A DNA stretch of 64,000 nucleotides from Allodiplogaster sudhausi. Its lineage: Eukaryota; Nematoda; Chromadorea; Rhabditida; Diplogasteridae. The DNA lies in NCBI GenBank assembly GCA_945643635.1, contig CALZFC010000004.1:435001-499000 (forward strand), written 5' to 3'. The notes beneath the pieces are model-generated. The model searched no databases and was not told the DNA's origin. It was given only the letters and a program-made list of their open reading frames with translations. Below, piece after piece: positions 34,521 to 45,051 of the stretch (its first letter is position 1; each line of letters begins with the position of its first letter). A program made the position numbers and the translations under genes.

Positions 34521-35355
34521 TCGCATTTCTTTCCCTCGAGTGCCGATGTTGTCCAATCGCACTTGGCTCCATCGTTTTCGCTGTAGCAACGATCGCCATT
34601 TAAGTATTACACTCCTTTAACTTAAATATTGCACCGGGTCACATCCTTGGCTTTGAATCGTTTTACCATTTTGGAGTGACACGGAAAAATAGAGAAGATT
34701 ATCAGCCGAATATAATTCAGGTCCAGGAAGAACAATTGATATCTTAATATTTTAGAGCTAAATAAATTTCCTTTAAAGCAGCACGAAACTCAATGCGTAT
34801 TGAATTTGAATGTTTCTGACTTTTGTAGTCGCGTTTCTCTAAATCTCACGCTCTGATTACAATTTGACTGCACGCCGCTGACCAGCCGCCAGCAGATGGA
34901 GCACCGTGACAGCGTTGACGGAAGGCGGAAGAAAGAGACCGTTGACGGAAGCCGGCATAAACAGTTGGCACCTTCTCGTCGCCACGAATCGAAGATTTTC
35001 TGGAAAATTTTTTTGTATTTATTTAAGTAAATAATAAATATCTACAAATTAAATAAATAAATGAAAAATACATGTATCTGCATGGAATATTATCTCGATT
35101 AGTTTTAATAACAAGCTGGGAGAAATCGAGCGGCACCGAGCAGCTCGATTTGTATCCAATGGATCGTGAGCATAATTAATCGAGATGTATTTTTCATGCG
35201 AAGCTGTAGATTTGGATTGCTAACAAGTTCACTATTTTACTTCTTTTTTTTATTATTCCAAAAATGGCATCCATAGGAAGATTTCCAATAAAAATTAATT
35301 TCGAGAGAAGATAAACCATTAATAGAATTTCTTTAAAAAAACTGATTAAAGCTTT
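34520..35355. other. Gene-free stretch
   Basis: An inverted fragment of the 6040 repeat lies near 34640-34700. The rest is AT-rich without a recognisable gene. Confidence 0.4.
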
Positions 35356-35359
35356 CATG

Positions 35360-35850
35360 TGAATTTTGGAAGGATTAATATAGGACGCGTAAAACGTGCA
35401 TTAAAAATTTATAGTACATTTAGTGTACATTTCAATGAACTGTGCGTAATTTCGTCTCTCATTTTTCTTCACATTTATCTTTTTTTTATGCCAAGCCCCG
35501 TGGTTTGCGCCGGCGGTAAAAGCATAAGGGTACGGAGCAATTTCAATCAAGGTTTTTTGTTGATTTCCTGGGGCTAGTAATACTATGTAATAAATAATAC
35601 TAAATACCAAGTAATCCTAATTATGTTATTGCTTTCGTGTCTCACACATTGAGAAATACGTTCCAAAAGCATAGTATCCGGGACAAGTACTACATGTATG
35701 TAGTCAGTCGATAGCGACTGGGCGATTTGAGTACGACAGAATTGAGGATAAATGCGAACAAAAGCAATTGTCTTAGATAATTAACCAACAGGGAGCAATT
35801 AGAGCATCAATCCATGTAAACGGAGTTTGGCATACTAAAAATGTGCCGTG
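35360..35850 (-). repeat. Rep-4 inverted copy of 5525-5990
   Basis: Aligns end to end with the reverse complement of 5525-5990, through AGTCGATAGCGACTGGGCGA, ACAGGGAGCAATTAGAGCAT and CGCCGGCGGTAAAAGCATAA. Confidence 0.75.
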
Positions 35851-36099
35851 CAATCGCACTTGTCTCCATCGTTTTCGTTCGCTGTAGCAACGACCGCCAT
35901 TCAAGCATGTGAGCTGCTCACGCGCGGATACCTCAAAGAGTGGCTATTATCGTATTATTTATTGATTTAAAATTGTAAATGAACAACTAATAAATATCAA
36001 TATTTTTGGAAATCTGTGAGTCTGCAACATCTGTGTGTGTTCATGCTGCTCAACAAGGAGAAAATATCTCATTTTGTGGCTTACAGTCTTCAATTTTAG

Positions 36100-36362
36100 T
36101 TCCACGAGCTCTCGGCAGCCAAGGATGAAGTGGAAGAGAGACTGCAGAAGTCGCTGGAGATGGAGTATAGGCTCGCTGACATGATTAAGGTCGGGAAACA
36201 CTTATTTTTTTTTAAGAAGCTGCATATCTCGGCCGTTCCATTCTTCAAATTTAGCGTAAATGCTGTTGAACATTGCAGAAGCTGGTGAGGGAGAACAAAT
36301 GTATGATGATAGATTGCCCGGACTGGAAAGAGCGCATCAAGAATCTTTCGACTGATGAGTAA
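36100..36362 (+). pseudogene. Two 3' exons of an unidentified coiled-coil protein
   Basis: Exon 36100-36189 follows CAATTTTAG and reads FHELSAAKDEVEERLQKSLE then MEYRLADMIK. A GT..CATTGCAG intron (36190-36278) leads to exon 36279-36362, KLVRENKCMMIDCPDWKERI then KNLSTDE and TAA. The intron keeps the frame, codons are GC-ending, and the pattern is an acidic/basic coiled coil. I see no upstream exon; sequence before 36090 has stops in the relevant frame. The stop codon lies at the edge of sequence related to 52430-52640, so this may be a gene piece caught up in a repeat. It could also be the last two exons of a real host gene with a distant upstream part. Confidence 0.5.
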
Positions 36363-36364
36363 TT

Positions 36365-36560
36365 AAAATTTATAATTAGTAAGAAAATGGTTCACTTGAA
36401 TAAACTGAATTAATCCTTTAAACATTGTATTTGTTCTATGCCATTTATTGTTTATAATTTTTTTAACGCTATAAAAATATTGCAGTTAATTTCAAGGTTC
36501 AAATCTGTCCCGGCGGACTTGAAAAGTTTGCCGCCTATTTAGCAGCTGGGGCATAAGCAA
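36365..36560 (+). repeat. Rep-3 copy
   Basis: Colinear with 52440-52640: GAATAAACTGAATT, TTGTTCTATGCC and TCCCGGCGGACTTG followed by TATTTAGCAGCTGGG. Confidence 0.7.
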
Positions 36561-36768
36561 AACCGTTAGCTTATAGATGCCATCTTTAATGCATTTATAA
36601 TGAATTAACATCTGTTCCAATTTTTATGACGGTTATATGTCGCAGTATTCTCGCCCTGCCCGGTCATTCTCGCCCTGCCCGGTCATAGAGGCAGGTGACC
36701 TGTCAGCCGCTCTCTGACCAATCCCCCTGCTTCCTTCGTCTCTCTTCAATTCCTGTGCTCCCTCGCCC

Positions 36769-37563
36769 ATGTCTCCTCCTCGCGGAACCAAGCGCCCCAA
36801 CTTGTCCCCCTCCGTCCTCGCCGCAGAAGCTGTTGAAGACGTCAACCTCAAGAAGATCGTCACCGATACCCTGGCCTTCGCCAACGGCGTGCCGCCGGCT
36901 GGGATGAACCGCCATACTTGGGAAGGTATGTCTAACATGATGATCGTTTTGTCTACGGCAGTAGAGAAGCTTTCTTCTCTCCTCCCTTCCAACTCTGCCT
37001 CCCGTCCTCCCCTCGCTTTCTACCCTTCAAGCATCGCCGATCCCCAATCCGAGTCGCCCGTGGAGCGTCATCTTAGAGAGAGATCTCTCGTTGTGGCGGG
37101 GCTTCCGGAGTCGGCTGCTGTCTCTCCCTCTCAGCGAGTCTCCGAGGACATAGAGAGGATCTGTTCTCTCCTCGATGCCCTTCGGGTGGAGGCCCAGCCC
37201 CAGACCGTCTTCCGCATGGGCCAGCGAAGCTCCCGACCTCGTCTCCTGAAGGTTCTGCTCCCTACCCGTTCCCACCTCATGCAGGCCCTGAAGGCGGCGC
37301 CCTCCCTCCGTGGCCACTCATTGTGGTCTCGAGTCTTCGTCCGTCGGTCGATGACGGAGGAGGAGAGGCGCCGTCTCCAGAGGGATCGTGAGCACCTCTC
37401 TTGGCTGAGTCGGTCGGAGTCTAACATCTGGACCATCTTCAGAGAACAGATCTGGAAAAGGAGTGAAATTCCCGGCCGGCAGCGCCTCTCTGTCCCCCTA
37501 AGCCCCATGCCCTCTTCCTCTTCCACCGCTCCTCCTGCTTCCGACTCCGCGATGGGAAACTGA
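36769..37563 (+). CDS. LINE ORF1 protein
   Basis: 264 codons from ATG to TGA. The middle part carries RSLVVAGLPES, RVSEDIERICSLLDALRVEA, VFRMGQRSSRPRLLKVLLPT and a tail of Arg/Glu-rich and Ser/Pro-rich sequence. This matches the general form of LINE ORF1 proteins with an RRM-like nucleic-acid-binding fold, which package the element RNA. There is no CCHC zinc knuckle. The frame is intact, unlike ORF2, and codons are C/G-ending. ORF2 begins within tens of bases of its stop. The class is assigned from the ORF1-then-endonuclease/RT layout. Confidence 0.82.
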   Translation: MSPPRGTKRPNLSPSVLAAEAVEDVNLKKIVTDTLAFANGVPPAGMNRHTWEGMSNMMIVLSTAVEKLSSLLPSNSASRPPLAFYPSSIADPQSESPVERHLRERSLVVAGLPESAAVSPSQRVSEDIERICSLLDALRVEAQPQTVFRMGQRSSRPRLLKVLLPTRSHLMQALKAAPSLRGHSLWSRVFVRRSMTEEERRRLQRDREHLSWLSRSESNIWTIFREQIWKRSEIPGRQRLSVPLSPMPSSSSTAPPASDSAMGN

Positions 37564-37599
37564 GTCAGCAAGGAAGCTGTCTCGCCACTCCGTCAGTTA

Positions 37600-38167
37600 C
37601 CCGTCCTACGTCTCTTTGTTGTGTCATATTTAATGCACGTAGTCTTGTTAATAAGCTCACTTCCACGCTTACGTATCAATTACTTGACCAGACATTCTCC
37701 TTGTCACTGAAACATGGCTCAATGCCAATATTTTGGATAGCGAATTAACTGCTAACTTGCCTTACTGCCTTCTTCGTTCTGATCGAAAAAGTAAGCGTGG
37801 AGGCGGAGTGTTAGTTATGTTTAAACAAACCCTTGCTGACTCTCGTGTCTCTCTCAACTTTAAGTCTCCCTGTGATATCCTTGCAATCGATGTGCATTCC
37901 CCACTTGACCTTGGCATGACGCGAGTAGTTCTTGTCTATCGCCCTCCCAATACATGTGCCGCTGCGAACGACTGCCTCTTTGAACTTTTGCAAGAGCAAT
38001 TAGCGGTTCCCCAGCCATCCATTTTATGCGGTGATTTGAACATGTCAGTTGATTGGAACGATCTTTCCTCTACTAAAGGGCAAAACAAGCGACTTTCAAG
38101 TCTAGTTTTTGATCTCTCTCTCATCCAACATGTTAAAAATCCAACCCACGGGCCCAATATTCTAGAT
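37600..38167 (+). pseudogene. LINE ORF2, N-terminal AP-type endonuclease
   Basis: Frames give FNARSLVNK, then after a one-base shift near 37690 ILLVTETWL (catalytic Glu), RGGGVLVMFK, VYRPP, ILCGDLNMS and LIQHVKNPTHGPNILD. These are the ordered motifs of the apurinic-endonuclease-like domain that nicks target DNA. The last one (SSDHSSV) lies beyond the Gypsy insertion at 46395. The frame is thus broken by a frameshift and by an 8.2-kb insertion at 38168. Confidence 0.85.
38164..38167. other. Target-site duplication AGAT, left of Gypsy element A
   Basis: AGAT directly before TGTCGCGG; the partner is at 46340-46343. Confidence 0.9.
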
Positions 38168-38414
38168 TGTCGCGGAGGAGCGGTTAGCATGCGGGAGACG
38201 TGGGACTTGGGTGCATATCCTTTATCTTGTCTAACATTATACATATAAGATATCTATAGAGAGACGGGGAGAGGGGAAGGACAGGGCCGGGGCAGCCGCC
38301 ATGCTGGGCCTAGCCAACACTGAACGTCCTGCTGGCGGTGGCGGCACCGCCCCGAGGGGGCGGGTCCGCCCTCAAAAGCCGGTTTGACCTTCTTCTCTAT
38401 CCCCGGCCGTGACA
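38168..38414 (-). repeat. 3' LTR of element A
   Basis: 247 bp; TGTCACGGCCGGGGATAGAG at its start and CATGCTAACCGCTCCTCCGC near its end on the minus strand. Near-identical to 46093-46339 and similar to the LTRs of element B. Confidence 0.93.
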
Positions 38415-38425
38415 TCCCCCCTTTT
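38415..38425 (-). other. Polypurine tract of element A
   Basis: Minus strand AAAAGGGGGA directly upstream of the 3' LTR, the expected plus-strand primer; element B has the same at 58591-58600. Confidence 0.85.
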
Positions 38426-38865
38426 ACACATGAGCGGTCCCTCGCTCTTGATAAACAAATAAAGGCAAAAACCCTTTGTTAGTTGTGCTGACTACATAAA
38501 TAAATGAAAAACAATACCAACAAGAAATGTATTTACATACATATGAAATAATAATTATAGGAAATAGAGAGAAAAATAATTGTGTCTGTGGATTGGCATC
38601 GGTTGTTCTCATTTCCGATTTGTCTATGGCAAAAAGACATGGTGCCGGAGAAGCAGTTAGGAAGGAAAACGAGGACGATTGTGCGAAGTTTGCGTAGTGC
38701 CCATTGAATGTGAAAGTTGAAGATATGTATATTTAGCTAATGAGTTAGGTTGTTAGAAATTGTTTCGTTTTCTATTTGTTATGGGACTTCGGAAAGAAAA
38801 AAATATACATTACACATTAATAACTTTATAATATATGAATTCAATAGTAGAAGCAATCGGCCTCT

Positions 38866-40150
38866 ATCTTTTTCTTCAGCTCGCGGTTCGATCTCGTTGA
38901 GTACCGCGGCGTCTCTCTTCTCTCGCTCCGCGTGGTCGTCTTCCTCATCGTTGTTCTGCCGGTGGTGGTGGCGAATGGTGTCTGCTTGCTGGCTGCTGTG
39001 TTACTCGCCGATTGTACTTGCGTACGTTGTCCTTGTGCCATATTGTATGGCGTCCGGGTCGGACTTCCACCGTTGCTTTACTTCTCCCGGCGTCAATGAC
39101 GCGGAATGGCCGGTAGGACCGGGGGGCGAGTTTATTGTGGCGTGGCGGGCCGCGCAGCAGTACCTCGTCCCCGGCTTGGACGTTCCGGGGGCGGGAATGG
39201 TGGCGGCGGTTGTACTATTCGGCCTGCACATCGTGGGCGTCGTCGATCTTCTGCTTCACTGCTCGCCAGCAGTTTTCCTGACGTGTTCTGATCTCGTCGG
39301 CGTATCTTCCGTCTTCATCTCCTTGACCGTTGGCGTTTGGAGTTGCCTGTCTTCTGGCAGCCTTGGCTCTCGCCCATAGAGCACGGAGAAGGGCGATCTC
39401 CTGGTCACCTCATTCGGCAGTGAGTTAAGGGTGAAGACAGCGTCGGCTATTATCAGATCCCAGTTGGTCTGCTTCTCGTTGACGCTCGGCGCCATCACCT
39501 CTTGCAGAGAGCGGATCATTCTCTCCGCCTGGCCGTTCGCCCGATGGCGGTTCGGCGTAGAGGTGGAGTGGTCGACACCAAGGGCCTCGAGAGCTTCTTC
39601 GAATTCCTTCGACACGAGGTTGGAGCTTCTATCGGTGACCAGAGCAATAGGAGTGCCGTGCATGTAGCACACTCTTTTGAGAAACACGTACAGTATCGAT
39701 TTTGTCGTCTGGTCCGGGATAGGCTCGGCTATTGTCCACTTCGAGAAGGCATCGACGAAGACCGCGATGTATTGCAGTCCTCTGTCCGTTTTGGGTAGGG
39801 GCCCGGCGATGTCGAGGTGGATGCGTTCCATTGGCGCATCCGGTGCCTCCACCGTGCCGAGTGGCTCCATCGTATGGTGTTGCGGGAGAGACTTGAGCTT
39901 CTGGCAGAAGTCGCATGTTCTTATAAATTTTGCGATATCTGCGGCCATTCCTCTCCATTTGAACCTTTTCCTGATGGTTGCCAGGGTTCTTCTGGTGCCG
40001 GCGTGGGCTCATCTTCTCTCGTGGAAATGGGCGATGATGTCATTCACGACTCCGCTCTCCCTTGGTAGCAAGATGGTTGGCATCTCTTGTTCGGGGTCGT
40101 ACTCGTAGAGGATGTGGTTCTCGACGAGATATCTGCCGTTCGGGTTGTCG
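38866..40150 (-). pseudogene. Gypsy A integrase and C-terminal tail
   Basis: Minus strand: YLVENHILYEYDPEQE, an HHCC-type zinc finger (HFHERR, stop, AHAG ... CDFCQ), then the catalytic core with HLDIAGPL (Asp), VTDRSSNL (Asp) and RANGQAERMIRSL (Glu). After a frameshift near 39310 a tail reads GDEVLLR and KLAPRSYRPFRVI, the C-terminal module usual in Gypsy integrases. The TGA at 40009-40011 lies inside the zinc finger and occurs at the same codon in element B (57152-57154). The protein would insert element DNA into the genome; this copy cannot make it as one chain. Confidence 0.85.
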
Positions 40151-40337
40151 ACGGTGTTTTCGGAGAGTTGTCTTGTCTTATCCATGGTGTCTGTTGCTGA
40201 GCCTCGCGAATGGCTGGGATCGAGATGGCGTTGATCTAGAGTGCATCGTCGAGTGATTTTTCCTCGTCGGACGTATTCTTGCTCCCCTTATTTTCCACTT
40301 GTCCGCCTTCCCTTGGCTCGGCGATCTCGTCTACCAG

Positions 40338-40754
40338 TTATCTGGAGAGGGCATCGGGGACGGAGTTCATCCGCCATTCTCGGTATTCGATTGTGATGTC
40401 TTCTCCCTGTATCCTCATTTGGTACTTCAGGAGTCGGCAGTCGAGGTCCTTTCCCTTCATCAGGGAGACGAGTGGTTTATTTTCCGTGATGACTGAGGTT
40501 GGCGTTCCGTAGATGTATTGTTTGAATGTTTCCAGAGCCCAGACGATAGCCAGTGCTTCCGTCTCTAATGCTGCATACCGTCGTTCGGCGTCTCTGAGCT
40601 TGCGGCTGGCATATGCGATCGGATGGAGGAGTCCGTCCTGTTCTTGTGTAAGGACTGCTGCGATCACGATGCCGCTTGCGTCTCTTTCAACCCTGAATGG
40701 TGCTCCTCTGCGCGGGTTCGCAAGGATCGGCGCCGTCGTGAGCAATGTGAGCAA
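40338..40754 (-). pseudogene. Gypsy A RNase H domain
   Basis: Minus-strand frame with APILANPRRGAPFRVERDAS, AYASRKLRDAERRYAALETE and VWALETFKQYIYG, ending at PDALSR: the usual end-of-RT/RNase H module of Ty3/Gypsy Pol, which removes RNA from RNA-DNA hybrids. It joins directly to the N-terminal RT fragment because the RT core is missing. Confidence 0.87.
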
Positions 40755-40755
40755 A

Positions 40756-41119
40756 GGGCGATTGGCTCCGGTTTGGTTATTGCGTTGATTGGTCGATAGT
40801 CGATAGTGAATCGGATGGTCGAGTCCTTCTTCCTTGTCAGAACTGTGGTTGACAGCACATTCAAAATGCTCTCGCTGATGACGCCTTGTCTCATCAGGAT
40901 TTCCACTTGTTTCTCGAGCTCCTGCTGTTTCCCGAGGGGGATGTGGCGGATCCTGGGCGTTGGCAGTTTTTCGTTCCTTTTTAGTCGGATTTGGTGTTGA
41001 ACTGGTCCTTTGCAGTGTCCGAGGTTCTCGTACAATTGGAAAGCTTCACAGTGCTTCTCCAATAGTTCGCGTAGTTGTTGTTGTTCCTGGACTTCGAGAT
41101 GCTCCGAGTCTATGGACAC
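40756..41119 (-). pseudogene. Gypsy A reverse transcriptase, N-terminal fragment
   Basis: Minus strand: GPVQHQIRLKRNEKLPTPRI, EKQVEILMRQGVISES and TVLTRKKDSTIRFTIDYRPI then NAITKPEP. The following two-hundred-odd residues of a normal Gypsy RT, including the YxDD active site, are absent; sequence passes straight to the RNase H region near 40756. Internal deletion, so no polymerase activity. Confidence 0.87.
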
Positions 41120-41206
41120 GAGGTCCGCAAAGTTGTCCTTATGCGTCGGGAGAATCAGCGGGAGGCGGTTTTCCCAATCCGCCTCTGGGGGAATGTACTC
41201 GACGGC

Positions 41207-41900
41207 TTAGGATTCAATCTCCGTTGCCGTGGCTACCTGGGCTCCTTGTTTGATCGTGATTGCGTTGCTGCTTGTGTTGTGTAGCATGACGCTGGTCTGA
41301 TCTCTCGGGGTCTGACAGAGAAAAGGCTCGAAGCTGAGGTGTGTGTTTGGTTCGTTGTTGCATCTGATATCTTCTCTGTTCTTGTTCTCTGGGAGTGCGA
41401 TGTACACGGCTTTTGTAGCGTATGGGGCAATGCTGCAAGCCTGTAGTGTTGTCAGGGCGCAAACGTGGCTTGTTTTCTCTTTGTAGACTTCGGATGCCGA
41501 TGCCAGAAGTGGTATGGTGGAGCCTCCGATGACTGCTTCTTTCTCCTTGAACATCGTGAAGATGTGCTTCTTTGCCAGTCCGGCGATAACGTCGAATCCG
41601 ATGAGGGCTGTCGCTGGGCATTGATTGCATACGGTGGTCGATAATGTTGTATCCAATCCGTAGTTGAACAACGCATTCTCCGGCGCGGGTCAGTCTTACC
41701 TTCCTGGCGAACGATTCCTTGACATAGGAGACATTCGCGCCAGTGTCTAGAAGTGCGACCGTTGCTCGGTCGGAGATCGTGACGGGAATATATGGTAGTC
41801 CCTTCGCCACGTGGGAATTCACGTTGTTAACTTGGAGAAATGTGAACATTGTTTCTTCTGCCCGTGGGACAGGTCGTCCAGTGTAGCTTGGGTGGCGGGA
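41207..41900 (-). pseudogene. Gypsy A aspartic protease and linker
   Basis: Minus strand: YIPVTISDRATVALLDTGAN carries the LLDTGA catalytic motif of retroviral-type aspartic proteases. After a frameshift near 41670 the frame continues with ATALIGFDVIAGLAKKHIF, a typical position for the second conserved protease strand, then a linker running to the RT region. The protease would cut the Gag-Pol precursor. Confidence 0.8.
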
Positions 41901-42059
41901 GCGTCTTGGAGGGGGTGGAGCTGGGCGCAGTGGTCTTCTTGATTCCACTAGCTCCACATCTTCCGTATCCTCGATGAGTGGTGTTCTGACGAAGTTGATC
42001 TGCAGCTTCGGTGCGCTGCGGTGGCCCAGAATCCTTGGATCTTGTTGAGGATACCGGGG

Positions 42060-42705
42060 ATGTCGATGTTGAATCGTGGCAGTGGCGATTCTGTGAGCTC
42101 CGTGAATTCGGATCCTCCTAATGCCTCCGATCAATCGTGCGCTCTGTGTTCTCATTGACAGAAGGAACGAGCCATAGGTTATTGCCAGCTGAAGAGGGAA
42201 CGATAAACCCTTGGCTTTTCCGAAGATGTCTCCGCTTGTGATATCGATGTCCGAGAGCGTAATCTTGCTGCTCTGGTGGAAGCCGTGTAGAGTCGTTACA
42301 TTGATTGGATCGTTTGATGGACCTCTCACGTATGTGTTGTTCAAGAAGACGACGTCTTCCGTGACCTTGTCGCAGGAGATAGACGGCGATGTCTTGATGC
42401 ACTCAGAGTACGTTGCTGTCCTCTCGTTGGTCTTGTTGGATGTTATAGAGTACAACAAGAAGGTGGATTCCGTGCATACTTCGTACTCCCGAATCGTGCA
42501 GAGTGTTGCTTTGGCGTCGTCCAGTGTGCGGTTCAGTGTGTAGAGCTTTACCGTCGTATCCATGACGCGTGTCTTCGCATGGCTGCTCTGAAGCCATTCT
42601 GACCAGGAGTCCACCAGTTGCGGATGCGCAGTCGTAGTACTCCTTGGTAGCCGAGGCGGACATGGCGAGTGGAGGATCACGGCAACAATCGTGAGGAGGT
42701 GGACT
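42060..42705 (-). pseudogene. Envelope-like glycoprotein segment between gag and protease
   Basis: Minus strand after the gag tail: a hydrophobic LLTIVAVILHS, then (with frame changes) KEYYDC, several spaced cysteines, four N-glycosylation sequons (NRT, NKT, NNT, NVT) and a few hydrophobic stretches. The pattern of YDC near the start, paired cysteines and sequons resembles envelope proteins of invertebrate retroelements and some RNA viruses; this is recollection, not a search result. Its place between gag and protease is unusual, since env normally follows pol. Element B has the start of the same segment in the same place. It is frameshifted here and so is not functional. Confidence 0.5.
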
Positions 42706-43400
42706 GACCGTGGGCCTCCTCCTCGGTTTCCGCGTCCTCTGCCGCGTCGGTCGTCGTTGTATGACCGGGGCCGCGAGTTCGACCGTGCCTGCTGATGGCC
42801 ACGGTATGCTTGTTCGGGTCGGCCTATTGGTCCGCCTCCGTACCTGGGCTGTCTTCCACGATTTGGGAACAAATTTTCGGGTTTTCCGCGATAAGCGAAT
42901 GAGTTCCTTCTTACGTCGCCGTATTGTCCTGTGTGTGGCGCGTAGGTGTTCTGTTCGTAGTTCGGGTATCGTCGTTGCTCGTATCTTGTGAAGCTGAAGT
43001 TCACTTCTTGCTCGTCTTGATTTGTCTCGCCTGCTTTCAATTGCGGAGAGTTGATCCGTGCGATGACATCATCATCGAGTTCGCACATCGCCTCCTCGAA
43101 GCAAGCGGCATGATGGCTTCCGTGAACGTATCCGGGTTCTTCCGTAGGACGCAATTTTTTAAATTATTCCGAAGACCGTTCACGAAGTGCGTCTTCTTGA
43201 GGTCGTCGTGAGAAGGGTAGGCGTCCTCAACTAGACGGCTTACTGCGTTGGCATAGTCGTTGACCGAGATGCTCCCCTGTCTGATGTTCGATAGCTTTGA
43301 CCGGGAGACTGTCGTGAACTCCGGGCATTCTTGCTAAGAAGTCTCATTTATGTTCGCATAGTCGTTGAATCTCGCGAAGAAGTGAGTCAAAGACTCACTT
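42706..43400 (-). pseudogene. Gypsy A gag fragment
   Basis: Minus strand: AACFEEAMCELDDDVIARIN and TRYEQRRYPNYEQNTY, then an Arg/Gly-rich tail (RGRGRGNRGGG) in place of a zinc knuckle. Compared with element B it lacks the N-terminus and about 150 bp of the middle part, and has a stop near 43335. Gag would form the particle; the RG-rich tail probably binds RNA. Confidence 0.8.
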
Positions 43401-43404
43401 CTTA

Positions 43405-45047
43405 GGCCTAAAACACAAAAAGTCAATTTTAGGCCTAAAACACAAAAATAGGCCTAAAACAAAAAAAGTCAATTTTAGGCCTTTAGACTAATTTCTTTTG
43501 CGAACAAAGTATATACCATATTAAAGAGCATAAAAAATCACATCGAATGGACTCTTTCTTTTTAAAATTGAAGAAGTTTGAATAAAAATGTGGTTTGTGG
43601 CCAAAACCGAAATTTGCTTAGAAACACATATTCAAATGCAGATACCCAAAAAGCGTATCCGAGATTTTTCCTCGTATAGATGTATTATATGTAGTTTTTC
43701 CTCCTCTTTCTTACGGAAGATTCAGATTTTTTTAATGGATCTTGTAGGCTGATTTTCCATATAATATTTATACTGCGAGAAAGAGCAGCTAAAACTGAGT
43801 CGAATACAACTTTAAAATTGAAATCTGAGGATACACTTTTTGGGAATATGTATTTGAATACTGACTGTTGAAGGCGATATTCCTGAATATTTTTAGAAAA
43901 TGTTTAAAATTGTTTTTTTGAAGCATCTAGCTCGGAATTATGTGGAATCCAGAATACTTTGAAGTTCTTTTACGATATGACACCCAAAAGTACTTCAAAA
44001 TTCAGGAAATCACATTTTTACCAGCATAGGTGCTGAAATAAATGTACGAAAACTCCTTCGAAGCCAACTAAAAGGTCATTTGTGAGACGGCTTGCCAAAA
44101 AGGACATAACCATTCGAAAGAGCAGAGACTTTTGCATAATATATCCACAGAAGAAAGAGCAAAATATGTACATGTTTCAGAATTCTTGATATTGGGAAAA
44201 ATATCGACGACAGGTTTCAACTAATTTGAGCAGTTCGCGAAAAACGATACCAATGGAACTTATGTTCTGAAAATTGCACCATATGGTTTTTTGAGACGAG
44301 AAACATGAATTCGATCTTAATTTTCTACTTTTGTGTACCATCCATGGTACTTTTAATCGAAGAATGAAATGCGGAAAAATGCATGAGTATTTTGACACCA
44401 GAAATAGGCCTAAAACACAAAAAGTCAATTTTAGGCCTTTAGACTAATTTCTTTTGCGAACAAAGTATATACCATTTTAAAGAGCATAAAAAATCACATC
44501 GAATGGACCCTTTCTTTTTAAAATTGAAGGTTTGAATGAAATTGTGGTTTGTGGCCAAAACCGAAATTTGCTTAGAATCACATATTCAAATGCAGATACC
44601 CAAAAAGTGTATCCGAGATTTTTCCTCGTATAGATGTATTATATGTAGTTTTTCCTCCTCTTTCTTATGGAAGATTCAGTTTTTTGCAAGTCATAATAAA
44701 AAAAAAAAGTTATTAGCTAAAAACCATATTTCAAAAAATTAAATTGCACAAAAGTCATAAAAATTTTAATTTTTCGAAAACAGTCACCTAGGACTTTGTT
44801 GTGTACTTTTAAATAAGAAATCGAACAGTGAAAGATTTTCGAGAAATATTAAGTATAACGTTAGATATGGCCTTCCAAAGTTTTTAAACATTTTTACTTA
44901 TAACTAAGAGAAAAATTTTTTTTCAAACTTTCTGATAACATATATTTCTTTATGAACACTAGATGTGTCCCTCATAAAGTTTTCAAAGTAAAAGAAAACA
45001 AAAATTCCCCATGGCAGACGCTCCTTGACCCTTACAGAGGGGCTCTC
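43405..45047. mobile_element. Truncated TTAA/GAGAGC element inside Gypsy A
   Basis: Similar to 30211-32686 throughout (GCGAACAAAGTATATACCAT, CCTCATAAAGTTTTCAAAG, CTTGACCCTTACAGAG) and ends GGCTCTC followed by TTAA (45048-45051). The host sequence resumes at once as AACAAAGCGACGGCATCGCT, matching the uninterrupted TTAA site of element B at 55392-55395, which proves the insertion. The left end is lost in a deletion. About 300 bp (43430-43740) is directly repeated at 44395-44690, and AGGCCTAAAACACAAAAAG is iterated near 43408-43470. Confidence 0.85.
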
Positions 45048-45051
45048 TTAA

